Shown in pieces: positions 1 through 10,731 of a DNA stretch of 64,000 nt (position 1 is its first letter; every line of letters begins with the position of its first letter). Source of the DNA: Anthoceros angustus (Eukaryota; Streptophyta; Anthocerotopsida; Anthocerotales; Anthocerotaceae); the NCBI GenBank assembly GCA_010909165.1, contig MU008165.1, positions 1,488,001 to 1,552,000 on the forward strand, written 5' to 3'. The position numbers and the translations under genes were made by a program. The notes beneath the pieces were generated by a model. It did not search any database, was not told the DNA's origin, and saw only the letters and a program-made list of their open reading frames with translations.

Positions 1-1117
1 CGGGGCTGCCGAAGGCGTGCTGGTACAGCTTCTTATCCTTGAACGCGCCCCACACATTATAGCAGACGGGGTGCTGGTCCTTGTCCACCCCGGACATGAA
101 GGCGAAGCTGTCCAGCTCCGTCCCGAAGTCCTCCTCCAGCAGGCCGTCCGCGTTGAACGTCTTCCTCCAGATGATGGTCTTCTTCAGCATGGCGAAGGCG
201 TCCTTCACCTTGAAGTCCCTAGCGCGCAGGAATTTGAGCAGGATGACGTTGGTCCGCTCATCCCCCTTGGTGTGCAGCAGCGGCACGTCCCACAGCGAGA
301 TGTCCTCATCGATCGCCACCACGGGTTCCTCCGCGGCCGCGGCCTCCACTTCCTTGTCCTCCTCCTTTTCCTCTGTGAGGACTGCGTCGGCGGCTTCCTT
401 CTCCTTCTCCTTGGGATCCGCAGGTTCGGCGGATGCCGCAGCCTGAGGCGCAGGAGCAACCTCCTCAACCTTGGCCTCAACAGCAGCAGCCTTTTCCTTT
501 TCCTTTTCCTCTTCCTTCTCCTTCTCCTTCTCCTTCACCTCCGCCGCCGCCGCGGCCACCGCTGCCTTCACGACTTCCACCACAGCGGGCTCCTTCGCCG
601 GAGCTGCTTCCACGGCCGTCTCCTTCTCCTCCGCCTTCTCCTCTGTTTTGGCGGGAACTTGTCCCTCTCCCTCTCCCTCAGCCTCCCCTTCCGCCTTCAC
701 CTCCTTCTCCTTCTCCTTCTCCTCCTCCGCCTTCTCCTCCTTGGGAGCGGGGGGAGGGGGCGGCGGGGGCACGACGAACTCGTTGGCCTTGATGGCGGCC
801 TCGATCCTCAATTTGAACTCCTCCAGCGCCTTCTTCTCGAAGTCCTTCAATTCCGACACGACGTAGGTCTCCTGCTTGAAGGGCGGCACAATTTCCTTCT
901 CCAGCGACGCCACCGCGACCACCTCCTTGTCGGCCTCGGCGGGGGCCTCCTCCCCGCTGGCGGGGGCGACGGCGGGAGCGGGCTCAGCATCGACGGCGGC
1001 AGCCTCCGGCTTGGTCGGTTCCGGCTCGGGCGCGGGCCCGGTCTCCGGCCCCGCGGCGGGCTTGGTGGCCTCTGGGGCCAGCTCCGCGGGCGCGGCGACG
1101 GCGGTCTCGGCGGCCAT
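1..1117 (-). CDS. PATL: Patellin (SEC14-like phosphoinositide transfer protein), 5' part
   Basis: Patellins are plant peripheral membrane proteins that bind phosphoinositides through a CRAL-TRIO/SEC14 domain followed by a GOLD domain, and act at the cell plate and in trafficking. The ATG is at 1117-1115. An uninterrupted frame of 372 codons runs off the left edge, so the protein is cut inside the SEC14 domain and the GOLD domain is missing. Residues 1-290 are a low-complexity Ala/Glu/Lys/Pro arm with (KE)n runs, typical of patellin N-termini. Then come the CRAL-TRIO-N signatures SLWDVPLL, KFLRARDFKVKDAF and the lipid-domain start FMSGVDKDQHPVCYN. No intron is seen in this portion. The family assignment rests on the motif order. 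The exact paralogue cannot be told. Confidence 0.92.
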   Translation of the reverse strand, partial: MAAETAVAAPAELAPEATKPAAGPETGPAPEPEPTKPEAAAVDAEPAPAVAPASGEEAPAEADKEVVAVASLEKEIVPPFKQETYVVSELKDFEKKALEEFKLRIEAAIKANEFVVPPPPPPPAPKEEKAEEEKEKEKEVKAEGEAEGEGEGQVPAKTEEKAEEKETAVEAAPAKEPAVVEVVKAAVAAAAAEVKEKEKEKEEEKEKEKAAAVEAKVEEVAPAPQAAASAEPADPKEKEKEAADAVLTEEKEEDKEVEAAAAEEPVVAIDEDISLWDVPLLHTKGDERTNVILLKFLRARDFKVKDAFAMLKKTIIWRKTFNADGLLEEDFGTELDSFAFMSGVDKDQHPVCYNVWGAFKDKKLYQHAFGSP

Positions 1118-1490
1118 GGCTTCCGGGCTCCTTCGAGCTGGCTGTATACAGCTCGCCCCTTCCTCTCAGCCGGGAACCCAAGACGCAGCAGCAGCAGCAA
1201 CAGCAACAGTCGCAGCAGCAAGTGGGCCGCACAGCAGAAGCAAAATGCGGCAGCGAGGGCGAGGGAGAGCGCAGGGCAGAAGAGCAGGGGAGAGCTGGGA
1301 TGCAAAATGCGGGAAAGGAGGAAGGCAGGCGAGGAAGAAGAAGGAAAATGTTTCTCTCTCTCTCTCTCTGTCTCTCTGTCTTGCTCTCTTGGTCTGTCTC
1401 TCTCTCTTGGGAAAAGGCGACGGCGAGAGCAGGGCAGTGTGCGTTAGTGTGTTGTGAGGGGAAGGAGGAGGCGAGCGGGCCAAGTTGAAG
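1118..1490 (-). promoter_or_regulatory. Patellin 5' leader with long GA/CT tract
   Basis: Upstream of the patellin ATG, the sense strand carries a GA-rich leader with an almost pure GA microsatellite (CT on the + strand, 1352-1408). Plant 5' UTRs and core promoters often hold such tracts, which can bind GAGA-type BPC factors. No clear TATA box was picked out. The transcription start is inferred, not seen. Confidence 0.45.
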
Positions 1491-4031
1491 GCTCGCGGCG
1501 GGAGGCGGGCAGCGGGCAGCGTTTGTGGGCGGAGGAGGCGGGCAGCGGCAGGCTTTAATGGGGGCGGGGTGACACGTGGCGGGCAGGATGAGTCAGGCGG
1601 GCACATGCCCAGGCCCAGGCCCAGGGCTGGCCCAGCTGGCTGCTCGCCAGGCTTGGCGCAAAGTCGAGGAGGAGGCGAGGCGTCGAGGCGAGTGGGGCAC
1701 GACGGACAAGGTGGCCAGCGGGGCTGGGCAGCCCGGCAGCCCGGATCGGGCGTTTTCATGGGCTTCGGCCCCGCGCTTCCTCCGCCCCACCACCACCCGC
1801 TCGCATCACACTCGGCCAGCATGAGATAAACATTGGGCGGGCGCCCCGGCTTGCTCCACCACCGGGAATGCCGCCCCCGGGCTCGGCACTGCCCGCTGCC
1901 GCTTCTCCTCCTTTCTTTCTTCAGTCTCCTGTGCCGGCACCGGCACCGGAGCCGGCGTTTTTGGGAAATGTCTGCCTGTTTCCCTCCTCCTCTCTGTCAC
2001 ATACCATATCCTGGCTGGGCAAGTCACCACCCGACCAACGCAATCGAGCCATGCATGGCCGCATGGGCCATCATCCGGGACCGATGGCCGATGCGCGCTT
2101 CGAGTCCTGGACACGCCCGCAAAGGAGTGCCGTTGCAACGGCTCCCAGGGCTGGGGCTGGGGCTGGAATCGATTATTGAATTGCCATGCCCTTGGACTTC
2201 CTTTGCGTCCAACGGCAACCTTGGCTGCCGATTGGCGGCGCTCCAGTCCCAGGCTCCCAGGCTCCCAGGCGAGGAGGAGAGCCCCAGAGCCCAGAGCCCA
2301 GAGCCAGGCTCAGGCTCAGGCTCAGGCTCATGAAAGCAGCCACTTTCAATCCCCGGCAAGCAAGTCAATCATGAGCCTGCCTGCCTGCCTGTCGCTGCAG
2401 CCCCGCTCCCCGCTCCAGATTCCTGTACCGAGGCCGGGACTCCGGGATTCCACCTGCGCGCTTCCATTCCATCCCCCTGCCTTTTTCCTACATCACCACC
2501 CGCTTGTGCCCTAGCATGGCTTTATGTGCATGATGAATGAACTCCTCGTATGATCCATCTCCATTGCACCACATACATAACTGCTTGTCCAACAAAACTA
2601 ATTTTAGTAAGATAAGTAACATGTGTACTTAGTCGTCTAATAAACTTGATAGATGGCAATCCTACAACTGAGCAACAAACTTGAATATGCAAAACAACTT
2701 CACATATGCACCAAACGCCAACCAACAAACCACCCAGCACAATGCCAACAAAATCCGACAACAACACTACAACTCTCGTCTGTCTCGCGCTGTCATTGTC
2801 ACTCAAGCAAATCCGGCAGCAACACGACAACCCATATGTCGTGAGCAAATCATTGGTAACAAACGGCCACATTCACCAAACCATGTACATACATGTGTAT
2901 GGTATACGAGGAGAACATATTGCTGGCAACCGTGTTGTCGCATCCACAAGTCTTGTCACTCGTGCCGCAAATCCAAAAGGAGAGTACACATTATCCTCAT
3001 AATACCGACAAACCGACATACCGACAAACTTGTGTCATGATCATCTCTACATCCATAAGGTACGGAATGTAACTCTCCCGAGCAATGATGCGGCAGATGG
3101 ATGGATGGCTGTTATGAGTAGTATACTCATCTTACACCTCCTACAAACATGTGAGTGTGAGTTGCCGTAACACTTGAGTCTAATCAGGATATTTTAGTAC
3201 CTGTCTTGGGACGGAAATTGAATATAAATATGTGCCATCCTTATCAATGTCCAAGAACATCATCATTTTTCACTTCATTCATACTCATTAGTGGGTCTTC
3301 CTCCATAGTATCGATCTTAGGGATGTTTCCTTCACACAATCCCATGGTCTTTCAATGAAATTATCCCATTTTTCTAAATATTGAATAATATGACTTATAG
3401 TACCATACGGATGTACATTATGTACTTGATGAGCTTTAACAACACATCAATGGTTCAATTATCTCATAAAAAAACCAGTCTTGTATCACAGACAAAGACA
3501 TCCACAAAAACAAAAGATACTTCATGAAGTTAACTTCACATCATAGTCCAGTTATCTTATAAAGTGAATCAGCCTTATATCACCAACACGACATCCACAA
3601 AGACAAACGATATGGAACATATATGTTATTTTAACATAAAATATTAAAACTAATATAAAAATAAAAATAATATTTTTTATACTAGTTTTGTGTGTGACAT
3701 CTTTGTGCCATTCTAATCATCTTCTCTTCATGGTTCCAAGTACGAGATGTGCTAAGGGGCTGTGCTGTTTGCATAGTCATCGTAAAATGGGTTGGTTTTA
3801 ATCGGCAACCTAATCTAATTAAAATAAATCCGGTTCCAGGAATATGGATGTACATAGAGGAGTCACACCAAAGTCGTAAATGATGCACCACCGCATGCGT
3901 GTAGGCGTACAACGGAAACATGTGACGGAGTGGAAGACGGGGGTGGTTGCCGTCGCCGATACGATAAAGTGGGACAGCCGGAGGGAGGATGGAATCACGG
4001 GGGCCACCGGGCACCACAGGCCACCGCAGCC
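1491..4031. other. Intergenic region, no supported gene
   Basis: The first kilobase is CpG-rich with a short AGGCTC microsatellite (2304-2329). From about 2.5 kb the sequence turns AT-rich. Open frames here are short, overlap on both strands and lack recognisable motifs or splice continuity. I see no gene. Confidence 0.6.
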
Positions 4032-4116
4032 GCACACAGCACACAGCACACAGCACACAGCACACTGCACACAGCACACAGCACATAGCACACAGCAGCG
4101 CCTTTGCCTTTGCCTT

Positions 4117-4157
<41 letters not shown>

Positions 4158-4158
4158 T
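4032..4158. repeat. Compound microsatellite (CACACAG)n then (CCTTTG/CCTGTG)n
   Basis: About nine CACACAG-like units (4032-4096) are followed by a hexamer array that changes from CCTTTG to CCTGTG (4100-4158). The repeat gives spurious open frames in several phases, such as poly-ProValPro or CysAlaVal peptides. Confidence 0.9.
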
Positions 4159-5382
4159 TCGCCCCAGGGACTCTCTCTCCCCTTCTCTCAATGGGCATGC
4201 CAATGGCGTCAGTTGGCCAGAACGGTCACCGGTCACATTGTGAAGGGAATAATCACAGCTCACCAGCGGAAGGCAGCAGAGGAGCTGTAGGCCAGGACAC
4301 CGTGCCGCCTCTCTTTTCCCATGTGCCAACTAACATAAATCAACCTCCTCTCCTCGGTGCATCCAGATCCCCCGCCCCAGCATTGCAACGGTCTTCCCAA
4401 GCCAGCCAAAGCTGCCAAACACCAAGGCCCCAGAGCCCCAGGCTCCAGGCCCGCCCATGAATCACAAACTGGAAGCCGGGCGTTGAACTTGGACCTGGGT
4501 CTCGAGTATCATCACATCACAGCCTCTCATAAGCTCTGACACTGGACCCGGCCGGACTGTCAGAGCTCGGCTGCAGGGCAGAGCAGCGGCTGGATATTGT
4601 ATATTACCCATTGGTCGACCAGGCGACAAAGGGACCTCAGGAGGGCCCCGCAGCCTGGCAAGCCTTCAAATCCCGATTCCCCCGCTCCCCTGCTTCCCAC
4701 AATTACCACCACACCCATCAACCGCGCAGCCGGATATTTTTGGGCCCCGACTCCATCCAGGTCTGATCCCTTGCTCCACCCCTGTCATCCACAAAACCAT
4801 CACTCCCAGCAGTGCCACCCTGCCCATCACAATGCCATGCCAGGCCCCCAGAGCCAGATGCCCACAGACCAACGTGCAACATTGTAATCTGCTGCACCAA
4901 AGCCACGTTCTCTGTGTGCCTCATGCCACCGTGCGGTCCATGCTCTTGCTCTTGGACCAGCCTTGCCTTGCCAAGAAAAGAAAACAGTCAGTATTACTGT
5001 AGCACGCTCCGCTGCCTTCACATGTGAGGGCACTGTGACAGTCATCGGTCTCCACTGCTCCACCAAAAGCTTCTCCCTCCTCTGTATTTCCCTACCAACT
5101 CCCCCTCCAGCCTTCACACCGCTTCATAGCTAAAGGCCGGCCCATCACCCAAGCAGTCGAAAAGACATCCGCCCCTAGCATCCCTTTTCGAATCCTGTGT
5201 CTGCTGCCGTCTTCACCTTTGATATTTTCGAGGCTGGCCCGTGCCCCGGGCTCACATAACCATCAGACAACCACCACCCAACCACCAACGCTGCCACTTT
5301 CTATAACATCATTGGATTTTATTTTTTACTCCCTTGGCCTGCTCCTGTTCCTCCAATGTACATCCATGCACGCTGGTACAGC
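4159..5382. other. Intergenic region, no supported gene
   Basis: Mixed-composition sequence with only short frames and no conserved motif seen on either strand. Confidence 0.5.
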
Positions 5383-5452
5383 TACTGCTACTGGTCCTGG
5401 ATCTGCTGCTACTGCTACTGCTACTGCTACTGCTACTGCTACTGCTACTGCT
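5383..5452. repeat. (CTGCTA)n hexanucleotide array
   Basis: A nearly perfect CTGCTA/TACTGC tandem array of about ten units. It would read as alternating Cys-Tyr or Thr-Ala in chance frames. Confidence 0.9.
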
Positions 5453-7180
5453 CTCTTGACATCACACACACATACCCAGATCAGAGCCCGCCACCTCAAC
5501 GACTTCCGCTGCTCCTGCACTCATCTAGACAGATCTATTTCAGATGACAAGACGGTCAAACTCACATCTTCATCATACATAGCAAACATCCACCGCCACC
5601 ATCATCCCATCACTAGAAAAACTCCCTTTTCAACTACATAATAAGCTTCCTTCACCACAACCTGCAACGGAAAAAGCACTTTAGACGAAGAACCTCTAAA
5701 CAACACTGCTACGCATCCATTCCCACATATTAAAGGCATCTGTGATCTACAATAACAATTTGTGCAAGCTTTCCGAAGATTCTTAGAAGGAGGCACTTTA
5801 GACAAAGCTCATTTTCATGAAACTGAGGACCTGGAAAACTAGCCCACCCTACACCCAGGCAATTCGCGCCTGTTGCACACGCCAAGTTTGTGCCCCAGTG
5901 CATGAACCTACTCTTGGTCACGGGCACAGGACGCTACACCTGGCGATGCTCGATTTGCATCATTTCGCTTATCGCTCGTAATCTGGTCTTGTGCGCTCCA
6001 GCTCACATCCAGGGACTCCAAACCAGGTGCACTGTGACTGATGGAGAGAGATTCTTCGCCTCCCTTGTAAGCTGGGTGAAGGACACTGGTGATTACGACC
6101 CTTGGGCAGTGAATTCCCTGCGCTGTCCCATCTCCCACTTGTAGGCTTTCCCCCAAGGCAGAGATTAGTAAGGACTGCTGCGGGTCACTCTTCCAATGTG
6201 AACAACGCACAAGTGCAAGCAGGTGGTGGTGGAGAAAGTCTGCAAAGGTACCAGGACAAAACTGGACAACATTGAACTGGCCAGCTGGGCTCCGGCACCT
6301 CACACCCTTCTGCTCATGTGTCACAGTCGAGCACATGACACCCCTTCACAGTACATCGTAGCCATACAGCCATCTCCTGCAAGACACAGCTACCCTAGTG
6401 CTCATACACGTGTAGGAAAAACTGGCCTCCTGGACACAAGGGAAAAAGAGATTCTGTAGAACCTAACCCCTCATCCCCACACAATGGATCTACAGCAGCA
6501 CGCTAGGAGAAATGGACAAGGCACCAACTGTGCCCTCTTCACACGGACTGTCAGATGATTGCTCTGGCCTCTTCTGTCCTTGCCATGCCTGGAAGGTACC
6601 AACCATCCCTTTTCGGGCTCCTGATGAGATCAGGTCTCATCCCTTTCCCCGAGGCAGTGTACGTTCACACAACTTGGCAGCATCATCTCCGGAAAAACCT
6701 TGAGAGCCTTGTGATTCCGACTACCTGCAAGAAAGAGTACCCCTCAGCATTTGTCATCCATATACACGAGACTGTGCGGTCGCTCTAAGCGAACCGCAGA
6801 AAATTTGAAAACAGGCGTCGTTTTAGCGCGCACGACTCAAGTCCCGAAGGATACGAGTTTCAAGCGAACTCACCTACGCGTCTCACTCTGCCGAATCTCA
6901 GTCGGAAGAAGGCGGATGATGCCAAGCTGAAGAGTCCTTGGCTCCTGCGTTTCCGGTGTGTGGAATTGCGTTGCGTGGTCTATCAAGGATGCTCAGCGTT
7001 ACGCGGCAGTTTGTTGGAAGGATCGGAATGGAAGACATGCTCTGAATTACAGCTCCGATTGTGCATGTTGCGACTGGTGTGATAAAAAACAGGCTGTGAC
7101 ATTCGTGTTCTGATCTGGGATCCCTCACTTCTGGCAGCTGCAGAGCGTCGCCATTGCACGGCTGATAAAGCTTCTGGAAA
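5453..7180. other. Intergenic / KIN-1 upstream region
   Basis: No gene could be supported. Several frames of 80-140 codons occur on both strands between 5.9 and 7.3 kb. They show no family motifs, and one of them overlaps the first KIN-1 exon antisense. The last few hundred bases presumably hold the KIN-1 promoter and leader. Confidence 0.5.
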
Positions 7181-10100
7181 ATGTCGAATGTCACAGTCTG
7201 CGTGAGGTTCAGGCCCGTCAATCGGAGGGAAATCCAGGAGGGAGGATCTACTTGCGTGCAGGGAGTACATCCGGAAACGGTCATGTTCAATGTAAATGCT
7301 ATCGTCGCCTCCTCCGCGTGTTCCTCGTAGGAGGGACAAATATTTTGGTTGTTCTTCGACTGTAGCTTCGCTGATTGCTTGGTGCAGGATGAAAGAGAAG
7401 GAGAATTCGCTTTCTCGTTCGACAGAGCCTTCTACGACGGCTCATCGCAAGCCGAAGTGTTTGAGTTCGTTGCTTTGCCCATTGTCAAAGGTAATCCACC
7501 TCCTGTTTGTTACCTCCGCAGTTCGGGCCAGGATTTTCGCCGGCAGCGGTTACCAGCCATGATGAACTTGACCTTGTGGCGTTTGCTATGCTCTATTTCG
7601 CAGACGCTATGAATGCTGTGAACGGGACCATCCTTGCGTATGGTCAGGTAACAACGGAGCCCTTCCACTCGTTGTACAGAACAACTTATGTAGGTTCTTG
7701 CAACCTTACCTGTACTTCTATTATGCAGACGGGGACTGGAAAAACGCACAGCATGGAGGTAATTTGCTGATTCCATACTTCTACAACATCAAGGTAGCTG
7801 AAAGAATGTGAAAGTTTAGCCGAGTGTCTGGTGAGAACTTCTTGGTGCAGTACTGGCACTGTCCACTCACATGGCAGAACAATGTGTGCATCAGGGCCCG
7901 AATCTCCTAGCTGGGGACCCTCACCTTAAGGGAATGTTACCTAGGGTGGTTGAAACAATTTTTAAACTCATTGCATATTCTGAGGGTCCATACGAGTTCT
8001 TCATCAAGTTATCGGTGGTAGGTGAATATGGGGAAAGTTCAGAGCACTCTCAACCTGGTGATCCTTTCCTTTCAATCCTTGTAACTGCCTGACTACGTCA
8101 TACAGGTGGAGATCTATATGGAGCGAATCAGGTGATAAAATCCTCAGATCTTCCCTACGGATAATTTGCTAGTGTTTGCAAGCTTTGAAGCCCTGCAAAG
8201 AGGCGCCATTGTGTTCATCTTGCGTCGCCGCTCTTCCAAAACAAGGGATCTGTTTGACACCACGAAAGAAAATCTCCAAGTGAAGGAAGACAAAGCACAT
8301 GGCATTTATGTAGCTGGTGCTACCGAGGTTGACTCTCTTTCTGCAGATCCCCTTGATGAGCAGTTTCAAGTTCGGTAACTCCTTGGATTTTCGTCATCTG
8401 AAACCCAACCCTTAGCTGATGATATCTCTGGAATGTGCAATGCAGAAATATGTGCAAACGGAGCAAGAGATGCTTCTGCTTCTCGAGGTGGTACATGCAA
8501 GCTATTCCCTGGTTGTCATTCTGATTAGCCCTTGCTTGTTCAGTAGTTTTGGGCTGGTTGTTCAGTAGTTTTTGGCTTCACTCATAGGTTAGCGATGTAC
8601 CTACCAGGTCGGGATAGCGAATAGAGCTGTTGGAGCAACCCGTATCCAATCCCAAGATGGATCCTGCATCTCAGTGGTTCTGAAATGTTATGTGCGAGAA
8701 GTTGCTGTCGTCTTTAGCTGAGCTTTAGAAATGAATCCCGGAAGCAGCAGAAGCCACTGTGTCTTCCTGTTCACCATTGAACAACGAAATACAGAAAATC
8801 AAAGGTGAACCGCGTCTGGCTACACCTGCTGCTCCTTCGCGGTCTGACACACTGGGCACACCATGTCTGATTCAATTCCTGTGACCAGCTTGAAACGAGG
8901 GAAGATTTTCCTTGTGGATCTCGCTGGCTCAGAAAAACTAGCAAAAACAGGTGCAGAAGGGAAGCTTCTTGACGAAGCGAAGACTATCAACAAATCACTT
9001 TCCTCTCTTGGAAATGTGATAAATGCTCTAACTTGTGGTAAAACCATTCTGATAGGCTACTTGCCAGTGTACAGCATCAGGCAAACATTGGGCTACTCTT
9101 GATTGCTCGCCTCGCAGGTAAAACGAGCCATGTACCATACCGCGATTCAAAGTTGACGCGTATACTTCAGGAGTCACTTGTAAGACGGTTGCCTTTCTAG
9201 CAACTTGTCATGTGGTGGACAATTAACCTTCTGAATGCCACTAAAGCAGAGACAAACTTGCTGACTATTTGCTGTTGCAGGGTGGAAACTCAAGGACAAC
9301 CCTTTTGTGCTGTTGCTCACCCAGCTCGTGCAACGCTGCTGAGACTCTATCAACTCTGCGATTTGGGACGAGGTAGCCCATTCATCACAGAGTACCGCTT
9401 ATTTTTCAAATAAGCAACTGGTAGAGAAATGTGGGCTCAAGGTATTCCCAGGCTTCTAGCATCAGACCGTGACTGGTTCCTGTGATGCGGGTTGACAGAG
9501 CAAAGCAGATCAAGAACAGACCCATTGTCAACACCGAAAGAGGAAGGTACGAGTTGGAGCAACTTCTAGAGAGATCTGGGCTTGAATGTGACCAGCTACG
9601 GAGTCAGGTTCTTCTACTGAATGCTCGCCTGCGCTCTCTGACTGAAGGTATGCTTCCTTCCAAAAATAACCGAGCTCCAGTTGTTTCACTACTCTCCTTA
9701 AGATCTGACTATATCTGGACTATAACGCAGACACAGGAGCTCAACAAGACCACTCTCGGCTCAAACCCTGTCCATCAGATTTGAGTAGCAGCAAGGCACT
9801 GGTGGAGTACCTGCACACCTTAGACAATGTGTGTGATGCGTGAGCGTTGCTTGTTGACACTCACAACCTCATTGCTGACATGGTCAAATGTGCCTTACTC
9901 TGCAGATGCACTCAAAAAGCAGCTTTGACATGCTCGATCAAGTGTGTTCTGCTGTGAAAGAGATGATTGCCCATGAAAAGATGATTCCAAAGTCTGGAGC
10001 ACACTCCGACCTGGACACAGGCCTTCTCACCACCGCTTTGGCAGAGATCCGCACAATGCTTATGACTGAAAAGTCCATCGCTCACGAACCTCACGGCACC

Positions 10101-10688
10101 CCTCCCTCCTGCCAACAGGATGAGACAAGCAGTGCACCAGCACTCATAGAGGCAACGCTAGAAGAAGTTGTAGACTATTGTGACCTGGTAAGGTGCCTGT
10201 CATGGCCGCTCCAGTCTGTCCACTACTCGAGCAGTTCAAAGATTGACGTAGCCCTCTTTTCAGGTCATAGAAGAGAACGAGACGCTGAAGGTTCAGGTGA
10301 AAGCATATGAGCGCCTCTTGGATGACATTGATTGGAAGACCAGATACCAAGCTTCCCATCCAGGTTTGAGATAGAATTTTCGACTTCCCAAGTTCAGATC
10401 CTACTATGCGACCTTCATAGTTCAAGCATTTGACACTCTGTTGTTCTTGCAGGAGAGACAACTTCGCAAAAGCTATCTCCCGTCCGCAAACCGCAAATAG
10501 TCCGTCCATTACGTGCTGGAACGCTTGCGCCTGCAGGCACTCCTCTGTTCCCTCAATGCTGTGAGGTTGGAAAAGAGACAAGCAGAGCCAAATTGGAGTT
10601 TGTCCCTGCTACTAAAATCTTCCGCCGTGGGCTGGTGCAGCTGACGGCGCACCTCAAAGGGAAGGGTGTGCAGAGCGTGAGAACATGA
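7181..10688 (+). CDS. KIN1: Plant kinesin-1 (KIN-1) motor protein
   Basis: Plus-end microtubule motor orthologous to Arabidopsis KIN-1 and rice PSS1, which act in meiosis and gametophyte development. Eighteen exons, all GT-AG: 7181-7291, 7388-7490, 7604-7647, 7729-7758, 7895-8017, 8106-8131, 8246-8327, 8446-8487, 8608-8641, 8729-8804, 8889-9037, 9118-9179, 9281-9372, 9499-9647, 9731-9828, 9906-10187, 10264-10363, 10453-10688. They sum to 1839 nt (612 aa), exactly in frame. The N-terminal motor (about 1-335) starts [12 protein letters not shown] and has the P-loop GQTGTGKT (85-92), switch I SSRSH (204-208), switch II DLAGSE (234-239) and the diagnostic [15 protein letters not shown] stretch. 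A short tail of about 280 residues includes weak coiled coil. Introns are 76-136 nt. The tail splices, especially those around 9.73-9.91 kb, are less certain than the motor. Confidence 0.93.
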
Positions 10689-10731
10689 AGTGCAGGGAAT
10701 GGCTGCGCCCTCGTATCCGAACCCCGTTTGG

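Noticed and set aside
17-1457. Long + strand open frames opposite the patellin gene
   Set aside because: They are antisense shadows of GC-rich, low-complexity Glu/Lys/Ala codons. The minus strand carries conserved patellin motifs.
4032-4158. CRISPR-like array
   Set aside because: Simple microsatellite with no spacers; the genome is eukaryotic.
5383-5641. A secreted Thr/Ala-repeat protein
   Set aside because: The repeat peptide comes from the (CTGCTA)n array in a chance frame, without supporting motifs.
6898-7290. A 130-codon minus-strand gene upstream of KIN-1
   Set aside because: It overlaps KIN-1 exon 1 antisense and shows no domain. KIN-1 there has family-diagnostic sequence.
8166-8378. 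A separate small gene at 8.17-8.38 kb
   Set aside because: It is KIN-1 exon 7 read through into its introns.
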